A DNA stretch of 64,000 bases from Thermocatellispora tengchongensis (GTDB taxonomy: Bacteria > Actinomycetota > Actinomycetes > Streptosporangiales > Streptosporangiaceae): assembly GCF_014202315.1 (NCBI RefSeq), contig NZ_JACHGN010000004.1, forward strand, positions 542,906 to 606,905, given 5' to 3'. Shown here piece after piece: positions 9,061-16,573 of the stretch. The notes under the pieces are model-generated. The model ran no database searches and was not told the DNA's origin. It saw only the letters and a list, made by a program, of their open reading frames with translations. Position 1 is the stretch's first letter, and every line of letters begins with the position of its first letter. A program made the translations under genes and the position numbers.

Positions 9061-9132
9061 GCGGCGCGTCAGGCCCTTACGGTCTCCGGGAGGAGCACAG
9101 GGGCCCGGAGCACCTCATCTGGACCCCTTTCT
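9061..9132 (+). repeat. diverged copy of the protease 3'-end terminator
   Basis: The segment beginning GGCGG-CGTCAGGCC-TTACG and ending in AGGGGCCCGG, a short loop, CTGGACCCCTTTCT aligns along its length with 5425-5498 behind the first protease gene. It can still form an imperfect terminator hairpin. No protease coding sequence is left next to it. The two copies bracket the toxin island. Confidence 0.7.
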
Positions 9133-9272
9133 CATGCTCCCTAGGCTCATGATCGGCTCGGGCGACCAGCGCGGGTGGGTCGGTTCACCTCACCGCCCAG
9201 GAGTGATTAACAGAAAAGCGGCCGGCCGTTTCGGGGTGGGGCGGTCGATGACGACGTGCTGGATGTGGGCCG

Positions 9273-10319
9273 TTATTTCGGGTGCTCTCGGAATTCGGTG
9301 AGCTTGGCGTCGAGCTGGGGGCGGATTCGCTCTCGGGCTGTCATTCTGGGGACGCCGGACATGAGCAGGTCGTCGTAGTCGGTGTCCTCGTGGCGGATGG
9401 AGGCCACGACCGCCAGGGTCACGGCTTCCTCGTCCAGGGCCTTGGCGGCGGCGGTTCTGCCGACGCGGCCGCTGCCGCGTTCGGCGGCGTGGGCGGCGAT
9501 GGCCTCGGCTCGGGGCTGTGGGCAGCCGGGGAAGAGGCGGCGGATCTCCGCGGCCATGCGGGCCTGGAATTCGAGGTCTTGGGTGGCGCGGCGTTCGCGG
9601 TCGCGTTCGCGGCGGCGGGCTCTGGCGTCCTCGTCGGCGAGGCACTGTTCCTCGGCCCTGGTCAGGGCCTGCTCCTCTACCAGGATGCCCTGGCGCTGGT
9701 AGACCTTGCGGCGGCGGTTGAACTGGACGACCACCGCGGACAGACCGCTTTCCTTTTTCGCGCGGCGGCTCAGTGCGGCGTTGCCCGCGGGGAGGAAGAC
9801 CAAGTGGTCCAGGTCGGTGCAGGTCAGGCAGTGCGGGGCGTCGTCTTCCATGATCAGGTACGGGCCGGTGCCGCCGCAGGTGGCGCAGGTCCATTCGCGT
9901 TCGGGGATCACGACCGTCAGGTCGGGGACCTTCTCGGCCAGCTTGCGGGCCCGGGTCTCGCTCACCTCGGGCGAGAGCCACTGGATGCGGAAGGCCCGTT
10001 CGGCGGCCTCGTCGCCGGTGGCGGTGAAGCGCAGCTCGCGGCGGTCGCGGGTGCCGGCGACGTACGGGATCTCGACCGGGCGCAGGCCCTTGCTCTCGGC
10101 CCAGCGGCGCAGCAGGTCGGCGGTGTCGATCAGGCGGTCGGCGGACACGTCGGTCAGCTCGTCGAGGGAGGCGACCCTGCCCTGGCGCCAGATGTCGACG
10201 TGCCGGCTGTGCAGCCAGCGTACGCCGGTCAGGACGTCGATGATCGTGACGTACTTGCGGTTGGTGAGCGCGATCTCGGCCGCGTCCGCGACCCTTCTGG
10301 CAAGGTTCGGGCGGGTCAT
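9273..10319 (-). CDS. DUF2293 domain protein
   Basis: The protein has 348 residues. The C-terminal region from 'RRLFPGCPQPRAEAIAAHA' to 'DTDYDDLLMSGVPR' is the DUF2293 signature. The middle has two Cys pairs ('CATCGG' and 'CLTC') that look like a zinc ribbon, followed by an Arg/Glu-rich helix. The function of the family is not known. The gene points away from the inhibitor gene behind it in the same direction, with a terminator between. Confidence 0.8.
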   Translation of the reverse strand: MTRPNLARRVADAAEIALTNRKYVTIIDVLTGVRWLHSRHVDIWRQGRVASLDELTDVSADRLIDTADLLRRWAESKGLRPVEIPYVAGTRDRRELRFTATGDEAAERAFRIQWLSPEVSETRARKLAEKVPDLTVVIPEREWTCATCGGTGPYLIMEDDAPHCLTCTDLDHLVFLPAGNAALSRRAKKESGLSAVVVQFNRRRKVYQRQGILVEEQALTRAEEQCLADEDARARRRERDRERRATQDLEFQARMAAEIRRLFPGCPQPRAEAIAAHAAERGSGRVGRTAAAKALDEEAVTLAVVASIRHEDTDYDDLLMSGVPRMTARERIRPQLDAKLTEFREHPK

Positions 10320-10343
10320 TCGCCTAGCTTGCCATGGGGGAAG

Positions 10344-10380
10344 GGCGGCCCGGAGCCGGTCAGGGACCGGCTCCGGGGCG
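10344..10380 (-). terminator. terminator of the inhibitor gene
   Basis: Read on the minus strand, CCCCGGAGCCGGT and ACCGGCTCCGGG form a strong GC stem directly after the inhibitor stop codon. The T-run (TTTT) lies on the plus-strand side, so the hairpin works mainly by stem strength in this direction. Confidence 0.6.
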
Positions 10381-10386
10381 TTTTCT

Positions 10387-10959
10387 CTAGAAGCGGTAGA
10401 CCGCGCCGGTGGCGGCGTGCATCCGGCACATGTTGCTGAAGGTGTGCTGGTAGCGGATGTACCGGCCGTCCCAGGTGCCGCTGGCGGAGGCGGTCACGGG
10501 GTTGTACTCGTGGGTGCACACCAGCCCGGAGTGCGTACGCATGGCCCCCGGCAGGCCGCCGGAACGGGACAGCTCGGCGCAGGCCGCGACGGCGTTCGGG
10601 TGGCCGGGCGAGAACGGCGCGCAGGACAGGACGACCTGGCGCCCCGGGCGGCGGGAATCCCTGCCGGGCGTGATGGTGAGCACGAGTTGCCGCGTGCCGC
10701 GGACGGTGTTGTGGTTCGGGACCGGCCAGCCCGGAGCCGGACGCGGGGCCGACCACCAGGGGGCGGGCGTCTCCCACCACCTGTGGGGCCGGGGCCAGCC
10801 GGCGGGCTCCTCGCCGGGCGGGAACGGGATGGAGGTGACCGCCGGCGCCGATGGCGCCGACGCCGCATTGGCCGGGGCGGCGGCCAGGGCCGCAGCGGTC
10901 AGCGTCATGCCGGTGAGAAGTGCCGGGCCGAGGATGGCCGGACGAGTGAGACGTCGCAT
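10387..10959 (-). CDS. subtilisin inhibitor-like (SSI) secreted protease inhibitor
   Basis: The protein has 190 residues. It has a signal peptide ending at 'APANA', then a Trp/Pro-rich segment (residues about 45-82) that standard SSI proteins lack, then the SSI domain. All four SSI cysteines are present (C113, C127, C148, C178), with spacing 14 and 30 close to the 15 and 30 of Streptomyces SSI. By that alignment the reactive-site P1 residue is His150 in 'CTHEYNP', where characterised members usually have Met, Lys or Arg. SSI proteins block extracellular serine proteases. This one is divergent from the protease at 11289, so that family is its likely target. The ATG at 10959 follows GGGGGA. Confidence 0.85.
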   Translation of the reverse strand: MRRLTRPAILGPALLTGMTLTAAALAAAPANAASAPSAPAVTSIPFPPGEEPAGWPRPHRWWETPAPWWSAPRPAPGWPVPNHNTVRGTRQLVLTITPGRDSRRPGRQVVLSCAPFSPGHPNAVAACAELSRSGGLPGAMRTHSGLVCTHEYNPVTASASGTWDGRYIRYQHTFSNMCRMHAATGAVYRF

Positions 10960-11090
10960 CGATCCCCCGATTTCGCCTACGTCGTGTACCGGCCCCAGCC
11001 TCCCCCCGCGATCCCGCTCTGACCGGGAACGACGCCGCTCCCGAAGGTCAAAATCCGACGCCGGGACCACCATTTTGGTTCCATGGATTT

Positions 11091-11109
11091 GATAACGAAA
11101 TGATAACGG
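11091..11109. promoter_or_regulatory. direct repeat between inhibitor and protease genes
   Basis: TGATAACG occurs twice, with starts 11 bp apart (11091-11098 and 11102-11109), about one helical turn, in the divergent intergenic region. It may be an operator for one or both genes. No known regulator consensus was matched. Confidence 0.3.
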
Positions 11110-11288
11110 TCTCGCCCTTTGTCCATGTTTGGGATGCTTCTCGCAAGATCAGGCGAGTACGGTCTCGACTTGTCTCTTTACGCGGTCATGGTCTGCGCTT
11201 GTGGATTCATGACCAACGTGCGTACGGCCGTGCGGCCCTCACACCCTCACCTGGCCCCGCCGTACGCCTCGGTCTGAGAAGGAGCTAG

Positions 11289-12857
11289 ATGAAAACCCGA
11301 GCAAAGCGCCTGGTCCTGCCGCTGGGTGGCGCCCTCGTCGCCTCAACGGTGATCGGCGCCTCGATGGCGGGGACGGCCGAGGCCGCCCCAGAGCGGAAGA
11401 GCAAGACGCTGGCGTCCGGTTCCGAGGCGAAGTCCATCGCGGGAAACTGGAACACGAAGAAGCTCAAGTCCGCCAAGAACTACCTTGAGGACTCCACCGC
11501 GGCGGGCAACCTGAAGTCCTCCTCCGACAAGGCGACCGCCGACGGCAAGCCCGGCGAGGTCGCCCCCACCGGCCAGGGCACCCGGTCCGCCGGCAAGTCG
11601 AAGAACGTGAACCTGCCCACCACGGTCGGTAAGGTGTTCTTCGAGGTGGACGGCAAGCCGTACTGGTGCTCCGGCTCCTCGATCCAGTCGAAGTACCGCA
11701 ACCTCGTCGTGACCGCCGGCCACTGCGTGTACGACACCGACAAGAACAAGCCGGTGTCGAACTGGGTGTTCATCCCCGGCTACTACCAGGGCAAGGCGCC
11801 GTGGGGCATCTACGTCGGCGCGAAGGTCCACACGCACTACGACTTCGACGTCTACGAGGACTACGACAAGGACTACGCCTTCGTCAACGTCTACAACGGG
11901 ATCAAGCAGACGGGCGAGAAGGAAGTCGTCAAGTCCGAGTACGACAAGCACAAGGGCTTCAAGTACACCGTCGACAAGGAGATCTCCGCCGACGAGTACG
12001 CGAAGGGCATCGACAAGTACGGCGTCAACGGCCCGTACTGGAAGGAACTGAGCAGCCCGACGGTCGAGACGGTCGGCAAGCCGGCCGACGCGGCCAAGTA
12101 CCTTGAGGAGTACGTCAAGGACGGGCGCAACGGCATCAAGCTGTCGGCCGTCGAGGTCACCGAGGGCACCTACAAGGCGGCCCCGGACGGCCTGGACAAC
12201 AACGCGAAGTACGTCCGCAAGACGGTGCGCACGCCGATCAGCCAGGAAGAGTACAAGGAGCTTCTCAAGCTCAAGGGCGACGGCAAGTTCCTCGGCAAGC
12301 TTGAGGCGACCAAGGACGGCAACGGCAACGAGATCGCCTGGTTCAAGACCCAGTTCTTCATCAAGAAGTGGGTCAAGACCACGGTGAAGGAGCACTACTA
12401 CTACACGCGCTACTTCATCAAGATCTTCTCCGACGCCGGCCGCCTCGGCGACAACGTCGGCGGCCAGGGCTTCGCGTGGAACCAGAAGCTGTACAAGAAG
12501 GTCTTCGCCTTCGGCTACCCGACCGGGTCCCACCCCGACGGCAACAGGCCGTACACCGGGCAGACCATGAAGTGGTGCTACAACAAGACCTACCCGGCCC
12601 CGGCCGTCGGGAAGTACAAGGTCGAGGAGCAGATGGCGATCAAGTGCGCCTTCACTCCCGGTGCCAGCGGCGGCCCGCTCATCTGGCAGTACAAGAGCAG
12701 TAAGCGGACCGGTTACATCAATGGTGTGGTCAGCCTGACGCTCGACACCGACGGCAACAAGCGCTACGACAGGATCACCTCGCCGTACTTCGACGGCGAC
12801 ACCTACGGCATCTACAAGTACGCGGCCAACCTCTGGACGGGCAAGCTCGGCGGCTGA
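11289..12857 (+). CDS. secreted trypsin-like serine peptidase, long form, triad intact
   Basis: The protein has 522 residues with a signal peptide ending 'GTAEA'. The triad is complete: His145 in 'TAGHCVYD', Asp195 in 'DYAFV' and Ser460 in 'GASGGP'. The four structural cysteines of the family are present. Between the Asp strand and the 'GRLGDNVGGQGFAWN' segment there are about 189 residues instead of 30, an insertion of about 159 residues rich in Lys, Glu and Tyr. The insertion contains two related motifs ('ISADEY', 'ISQEEY'). It is the only long-form paralog with a catalytic Ser. GAAGGAG lies five bases before the ATG. The divergent neighbour encodes an SSI inhibitor. Confidence 0.88.
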   Translation: MKTRAKRLVLPLGGALVASTVIGASMAGTAEAAPERKSKTLASGSEAKSIAGNWNTKKLKSAKNYLEDSTAAGNLKSSSDKATADGKPGEVAPTGQGTRSAGKSKNVNLPTTVGKVFFEVDGKPYWCSGSSIQSKYRNLVVTAGHCVYDTDKNKPVSNWVFIPGYYQGKAPWGIYVGAKVHTHYDFDVYEDYDKDYAFVNVYNGIKQTGEKEVVKSEYDKHKGFKYTVDKEISADEYAKGIDKYGVNGPYWKELSSPTVETVGKPADAAKYLEEYVKDGRNGIKLSAVEVTEGTYKAAPDGLDNNAKYVRKTVRTPISQEEYKELLKLKGDGKFLGKLEATKDGNGNEIAWFKTQFFIKKWVKTTVKEHYYYTRYFIKIFSDAGRLGDNVGGQGFAWNQKLYKKVFAFGYPTGSHPDGNRPYTGQTMKWCYNKTYPAPAVGKYKVEEQMAIKCAFTPGASGGPLIWQYKSSKRTGYINGVVSLTLDTDGNKRYDRITSPYFDGDTYGIYKYAANLWTGKLGG

Positions 12858-12887
12858 GCGAGACCGGAAGAACGCGTGATGTCAGGT

Positions 12888-12916
12888 CAGGGGGCCCGGT
12901 TCTACCGGGTCCCCTG
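12888..12916 (+). terminator. hairpin terminator
   Basis: CAGGGGGCCCGG, a TTCTA loop and CCGGGTCCCCTG pair with a single G-T wobble, 30 bp after the stop of the long-form protease. No T-run follows. Confidence 0.7.
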
Positions 12917-13142
12917 GGCGCGGCTTCACGTGAACTCCGTCACTCCGATGCGGTATAGAGGGAGGCGGTAACCGGTGTTGCGTGCCGGTTGATGCGGCCC
13001 TTATACCCCTCCAGGCACACTCGATCAGGTAACAGAGCAGAACCAGATCCGGCCAGCGAGATGCCGCCTGTCTCGACGATCTGGAAAAATCTGCCGAAAC
13101 AACACCTATCTCAGCACATGATGGCGGAAAGGCCAGGCACAG

Positions 13143-14288
13143 ATGTCCCCCCGAACGCGGCGAATCGTGGCCGCACTCGGCGGTCTCGCGACCGCGGCGA
13201 GTGTGATCATTATGCCCGCGTTCACGACGGGTGCTCAAGCCGGGACGGCCGCGGCCTCCGGCGCCGCGGCTCTGGTGACGGTGCCGCTGGCGACGACGCC
13301 GAGCCAGGTGGCCGCGGTCGAGGAGTACTGGAAGCCCGACCGCCTCGCCAAGGCCGACGACTCCACGCCCAAGACCGCCGACCCCAAGCCGGCCGCGACG
13401 TCCTCCAGCCGTCCGGCGTCCGGGGGGCAGGTCGCCTCGCTCACGCCCGTGCGGGCCGCTGAGGACTCGAAGAGGAAGGTGCCCTGGACGGTGCAGCCCG
13501 CGCTGCCCACCAAGGGCGGCGGCACCGGCTCGGCGCCGCAGACGGTCGGCAAGGTGTTCTTCCGAACCGGCGGCAAGGAGTACTGGTGCTCGGCCACGTC
13601 GGTACGGGCGCAGAACCGCAGCCTGGTGGCCACCGCCGGCCACTGCGCCTTCGACGTGCGCTCCGGCAAGCCGGTCGAGTACTGGGTGTTCGTGCCGAAC
13701 TACAAGCCGGGCTCCCAGCCCGACGGCATCTACGTCGGCCACACGCTGGCGATGCACAGCGACTTCCAGGGGTTGGCCGACTACGACTACGACTACGCGT
13801 TCATCGCCGTCCACCGGGGCTTCAGGTGGGAGGCGGTCAAGGACGCCAAGGGGCAGACGACGTACAAGAAGGTGAGCGTCGGGCTGCTGCAGGACAACGT
13901 GGGCGGGCAGGGCATCACGGCCGGGCGCGGCGCCACGGTGGCGGCCAGGGCGTTCGGGTTCCCGGCGGGGCCGCAGCCCGACGGCAGCCGGCCGTACAAC
14001 GGGCACGAGCTGAAGACCTGCGCCGGCACCACCCGCAAGGTGAGCGCGCCGACGTACCAGGTCGAGAACGGGATCGCGATCAAGAACTGCGCCTTCACCG
14101 CCGGCGCGAGCGGCGGCCCGTGGCTGGTCGTCTACAACAGCGGGACCAGGCTCGGCTTCCTGAACGGCATCAACAGCCTGAGCTGGAACCGCAAGGCCGA
14201 CGGCAAGAACGACGAGATCTCCTCGTCCTACTTCGGCGCGGCCGTCCAGGTGATCTACAACCGCGCCCAGAGCGTGGCCATCCCGTAA
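13143..14288 (+). CDS. secreted trypsin-like serine peptidase, short form
   Basis: The protein has 381 residues with a signal peptide ending near 'TTGAQA' and a Pro/Ser-rich stretch of about 100 residues before the fold. The triad is intact: His167 in 'TAGHCAFD', Asp217 in 'DYAFI' and Ser323 in 'GASGGPW'. The long insertion of its neighbours is absent; the Asp-to-'QDNVGGQG' distance is about 30 residues, as in the 4289 paralog. It is the most divergent of the five and starts with ATG. It lies between the active long form and the two pseudoproteases and has its own terminator. Confidence 0.87.
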   Translation: MSPRTRRIVAALGGLATAASVIIMPAFTTGAQAGTAAASGAAALVTVPLATTPSQVAAVEEYWKPDRLAKADDSTPKTADPKPAATSSSRPASGGQVASLTPVRAAEDSKRKVPWTVQPALPTKGGGTGSAPQTVGKVFFRTGGKEYWCSATSVRAQNRSLVATAGHCAFDVRSGKPVEYWVFVPNYKPGSQPDGIYVGHTLAMHSDFQGLADYDYDYAFIAVHRGFRWEAVKDAKGQTTYKKVSVGLLQDNVGGQGITAGRGATVAARAFGFPAGPQPDGSRPYNGHELKTCAGTTRKVSAPTYQVENGIAIKNCAFTAGASGGPWLVVYNSGTRLGFLNGINSLSWNRKADGKNDEISSSYFGAAVQVIYNRAQSVAIP

Positions 14289-14323
14289 GACTTTTGCGAC
14301 GTTCGTCCGATACGTACTTCTAT

Positions 14324-14351
14324 GGGGCCCTGGCGGTTTCGCCGGGGCCTC
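14324..14351 (+). terminator. hairpin terminator
   Basis: GGGGCCCTGGCG, a GTTT loop and CGCCGGGGCCTC form a 12-bp stem with G-T wobbles, 35 bp after the short-form protease. Confidence 0.65.
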
Positions 14352-14402
14352 AGCCGTTCGGGCGCGTTAGACGTGGCTCGGCCCGGATCGGTGCCATCGA
14401 AC

Positions 14403-14424
14403 CTATGTGATCTGCGTCACATAG
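14403..14424. promoter_or_regulatory. perfect 22-bp palindrome fitting a Crp site
   Basis: CTATGTGA-TCTGCG-TCACATAG is an exact inverted repeat around a 6-bp centre and fits the actinobacterial Crp pattern GTG-N6-GNCAC. The left half recurs as GTGATCTGCG at about 14489-14498. It lies about 220 bp before the promoter-proximal leader of the pseudoprotease at 14697. Control by a cAMP receptor protein is inferred from the motif alone. Confidence 0.55.
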
Positions 14425-14625
14425 GGCCTGTTACGCAGCGTATCGTGACACTCACACCACATCGGTCACACCCACACCACGCTAAACGTGATCTGCGGAA
14501 ACTGCGCCAATCTGGATCGATGCCGCCACACCCGCAACCCCGCTTTAAACATCACGGAATGGTCACGGCGCCCGAGGGTGGATCTTTCCCTCCGAATCAG
14601 CTTCCGATCCTCAAGATCGCCACTG

Positions 14626-14691
14626 TATGTTTCTGGCTATCCCTTTACTGACGCATGGGACGCAAGAGGCGTTCCACGACAGCGCAAGGAG
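14626..14691 (+). promoter_or_regulatory. duplicated leader, copy A, with hairpin before the ribosome-binding site
   Basis: This 66-nt leader runs from a TATG box to AAGGAG and is nearly the same as 16502-16566 before the next paralog. It includes GACGC-AAGAG-GCGTT, a small stem-loop just before the ribosome-binding site. Coding and leader sequence were evidently duplicated together. Confidence 0.65.
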
Positions 14692-14696
14692 TCACC

Positions 14697-16295
14697 TTGA
14701 AGCGCATCCTCATCCCGGCCAGTGGCGCCGTTCTGGCCACTGGTCTGCTCGCTGCTGGTCTGGCCACCACCGCTCAGGCCGCTCCCGACTGGAGCACCGA
14801 CCCGCTGGCGGGCGCGGGCGCTCCGGCCTACTCCGTCGCCAAGTTCTGGCTCGACGCCAACGGCGCTGCGCTGAAGAAGGCGAAGGAGTACCAGTGGGAC
14901 GCCAAGGAGGTCACGAAGCTGGTCTCCGGTGGCGGCTATAGCCCCGACGGCAAGCCGGGCCTCACCGCCCCGATCGGCCAGGAGAAGGTCACCCCGACCA
15001 AGGTCAAGAACATCAACCTGCCGAAGACCATCGGCAAGGTGTTCTTCGTCGACACCAAGGGCAACCTGAACTGGTGCTCCGCCACCTCGATCCAGTCGAA
15101 GTACCGCAACCTGGTTGCGACCGCTGGCCACTGCGTCTACGACGTTGCTGGCAACGGTGACGTCCTCAAGCACTGGGTCTTCGTCCCGGGCTACTACCAG
15201 GGCAAGGCTCCTTGGGGCGTCTACGTGGGTAAGCAGGCCTTCACCCACTACGACTTCGACAACTACGAGGACTGGGACCGCGACTACGCGTTCGTCACCG
15301 TCTACAACGGCATCTCCATCGCCGGCGAGAAGCAGGTGACGAAGAGCGAGTACGACGGGTACAAGGGCGACAAGTACATCGAGTCCAAGCCCATCACCAA
15401 GGAGGAGTACGAGGCCGGCGTCGACAAGTACGGCCCGTACGGTCCCTTCTGGAAGAAGCCGTCCGACCCCAACGTCGCGACGGTTGCCAAGCCGGCCGAC
15501 GCCGACAAGAACGTCGAGAAGTACATCTCCGAGGGCATCAACGGTGTGAAGCTCACCTCCGTTGAGGTCACCGAGTCGGTGTACAACGCCGCTCCGAGCG
15601 GCCTGGACAACAACGCCAAGTTCGAGCGTCTGTCCGAGGCTTACGCGATCAGCCAGGAGGAGTACAAGAAGCTCCTGGCCGAGAAGGCGGACGGCAAGTT
15701 CCTCGGCAAGGTGTGGGCCGAGAAGGACAAGAACGGCAACGAGATCTCCTGGCACGCCCAGCGCTTCTTCGTGAAGAAGTGGGTCAAGACCAGCGTTGTC
15801 GAGCTGTACTTCGTCGACCAGTACTTCATCCAGTTCGTGGCGGACAAGGGCCGTCTCGGCGACAACGTCGGTGGCCAGGGCTTCGCCTGGAACCAGAAGA
15901 CCGGCCAGCCGGTCTTCGTGTTCGGCTACCCGGCCGCGCCCCACGCGGACGGCAACAAGCCGTACACCGGTGTCACGCCGAAGTGGTGCTACAGCGCCAA
16001 GCCGAGCGGCAAGGTCTACACCGCCGCTGCGTACAAGGTCGAGGAGCACGTTGCGATCAAGTGCGCGATGACCGGGGGCGCCGACGGTGGCCCGTGGCTC
16101 ATCAAGTACAACAACAACAAGCGTCTCGGCTACGTCAACGGCGTGACCAGCCTGTTCGGCGACCAGGACCAGAACGGCCGCGTCGACGCGATCTCCTCCG
16201 CCTACTTCGACGGTGAGACCGCTGCGATCTACGCCAAGGCCGCCAACGTGTGGTCCGGCAAGATCGTCGGCCCCAAGGGCGAGATCCTCAAGTAA
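14697..16295 (+). CDS. secreted pseudoprotease (trypsin fold, catalytic Ser replaced by Asp), copy A
   Basis: The protein has 532 residues starting with TTG (AAGGAG six bases upstream) and a signal peptide ending 'TTAQA'. It aligns along its length with the active long form at 11289 and keeps His145, Asp196, the four cysteines and the 159-residue insertion. The nucleophile motif GASGGP is GADGGP, with Asp463 in place of Ser, so peptide hydrolysis by the usual mechanism is not possible. Good conservation elsewhere, including the C-terminal 'YVNGVTSLF' strand, argues for a retained non-catalytic role such as binding, decoy or inhibitor sink. It uses more T-ending codons (GCT, GTT, CGT) than its neighbours, possibly a mark of high expression. 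It is the closest relative of the next gene. Confidence 0.85.
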   Translation: MKRILIPASGAVLATGLLAAGLATTAQAAPDWSTDPLAGAGAPAYSVAKFWLDANGAALKKAKEYQWDAKEVTKLVSGGGYSPDGKPGLTAPIGQEKVTPTKVKNINLPKTIGKVFFVDTKGNLNWCSATSIQSKYRNLVATAGHCVYDVAGNGDVLKHWVFVPGYYQGKAPWGVYVGKQAFTHYDFDNYEDWDRDYAFVTVYNGISIAGEKQVTKSEYDGYKGDKYIESKPITKEEYEAGVDKYGPYGPFWKKPSDPNVATVAKPADADKNVEKYISEGINGVKLTSVEVTESVYNAAPSGLDNNAKFERLSEAYAISQEEYKKLLAEKADGKFLGKVWAEKDKNGNEISWHAQRFFVKKWVKTSVVELYFVDQYFIQFVADKGRLGDNVGGQGFAWNQKTGQPVFVFGYPAAPHADGNKPYTGVTPKWCYSAKPSGKVYTAAAYKVEEHVAIKCAMTGGADGGPWLIKYNNNKRLGYVNGVTSLFGDQDQNGRVDAISSAYFDGETAAIYAKAANVWSGKIVGPKGEILK

Positions 16296-16348
16296 GACCG
16301 AGGATTGACGAGGACGAGGGTCCAAACCTCTGACTCGACAGCTTCACC

Positions 16349-16384
16349 ACAAGGCCCGGCTTCGGCCGGGCCTTGTGCCTTTTC
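16349..16384 (+). terminator. strong rho-independent terminator
   Basis: ACAAGGCCCGGC, a TTCG loop and GCCGGGCCTTGT make a perfect 12-bp stem, followed by GCCTTTT. This is a canonical intrinsic terminator. Confidence 0.92.
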
Positions 16385-16501
16385 TGGCGCGATTTCCCGA
16401 CGTCACCCCAGGTCCGTGCCAGGTTTACCGACCGCCGGTCACGATCACGTAACGGTAGATCTTTTTTGATCGTTGACCTTTCAGCGTGCGGATCACCTCG
16501 G

Positions 16502-16566
16502 TATGGTCCTGAGCATCCCTTTTCTGACGCGTGGGACGCATGAGGCGTCCGCGACAGCGCAAGGAG
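16502..16566 (+). promoter_or_regulatory. duplicated leader, copy B
   Basis: This 65-nt segment matches 14626-14691 almost throughout. It has the hairpin GACGC-ATGAG-GCGTC before AAGGAG; here the stem is perfect. A TTGACC lies upstream at about 16473, but the distance to TATG is too long for a standard promoter. Confidence 0.6.
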
Positions 16567-16573
16567 CTCCCCC

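Noticed and set aside
16441..16500. Second Crp site before the second pseudoprotease gene
   Set aside because: GTCACGATCACG lacks the symmetric GTG-N6-GNCAC arrangement seen at 14403.
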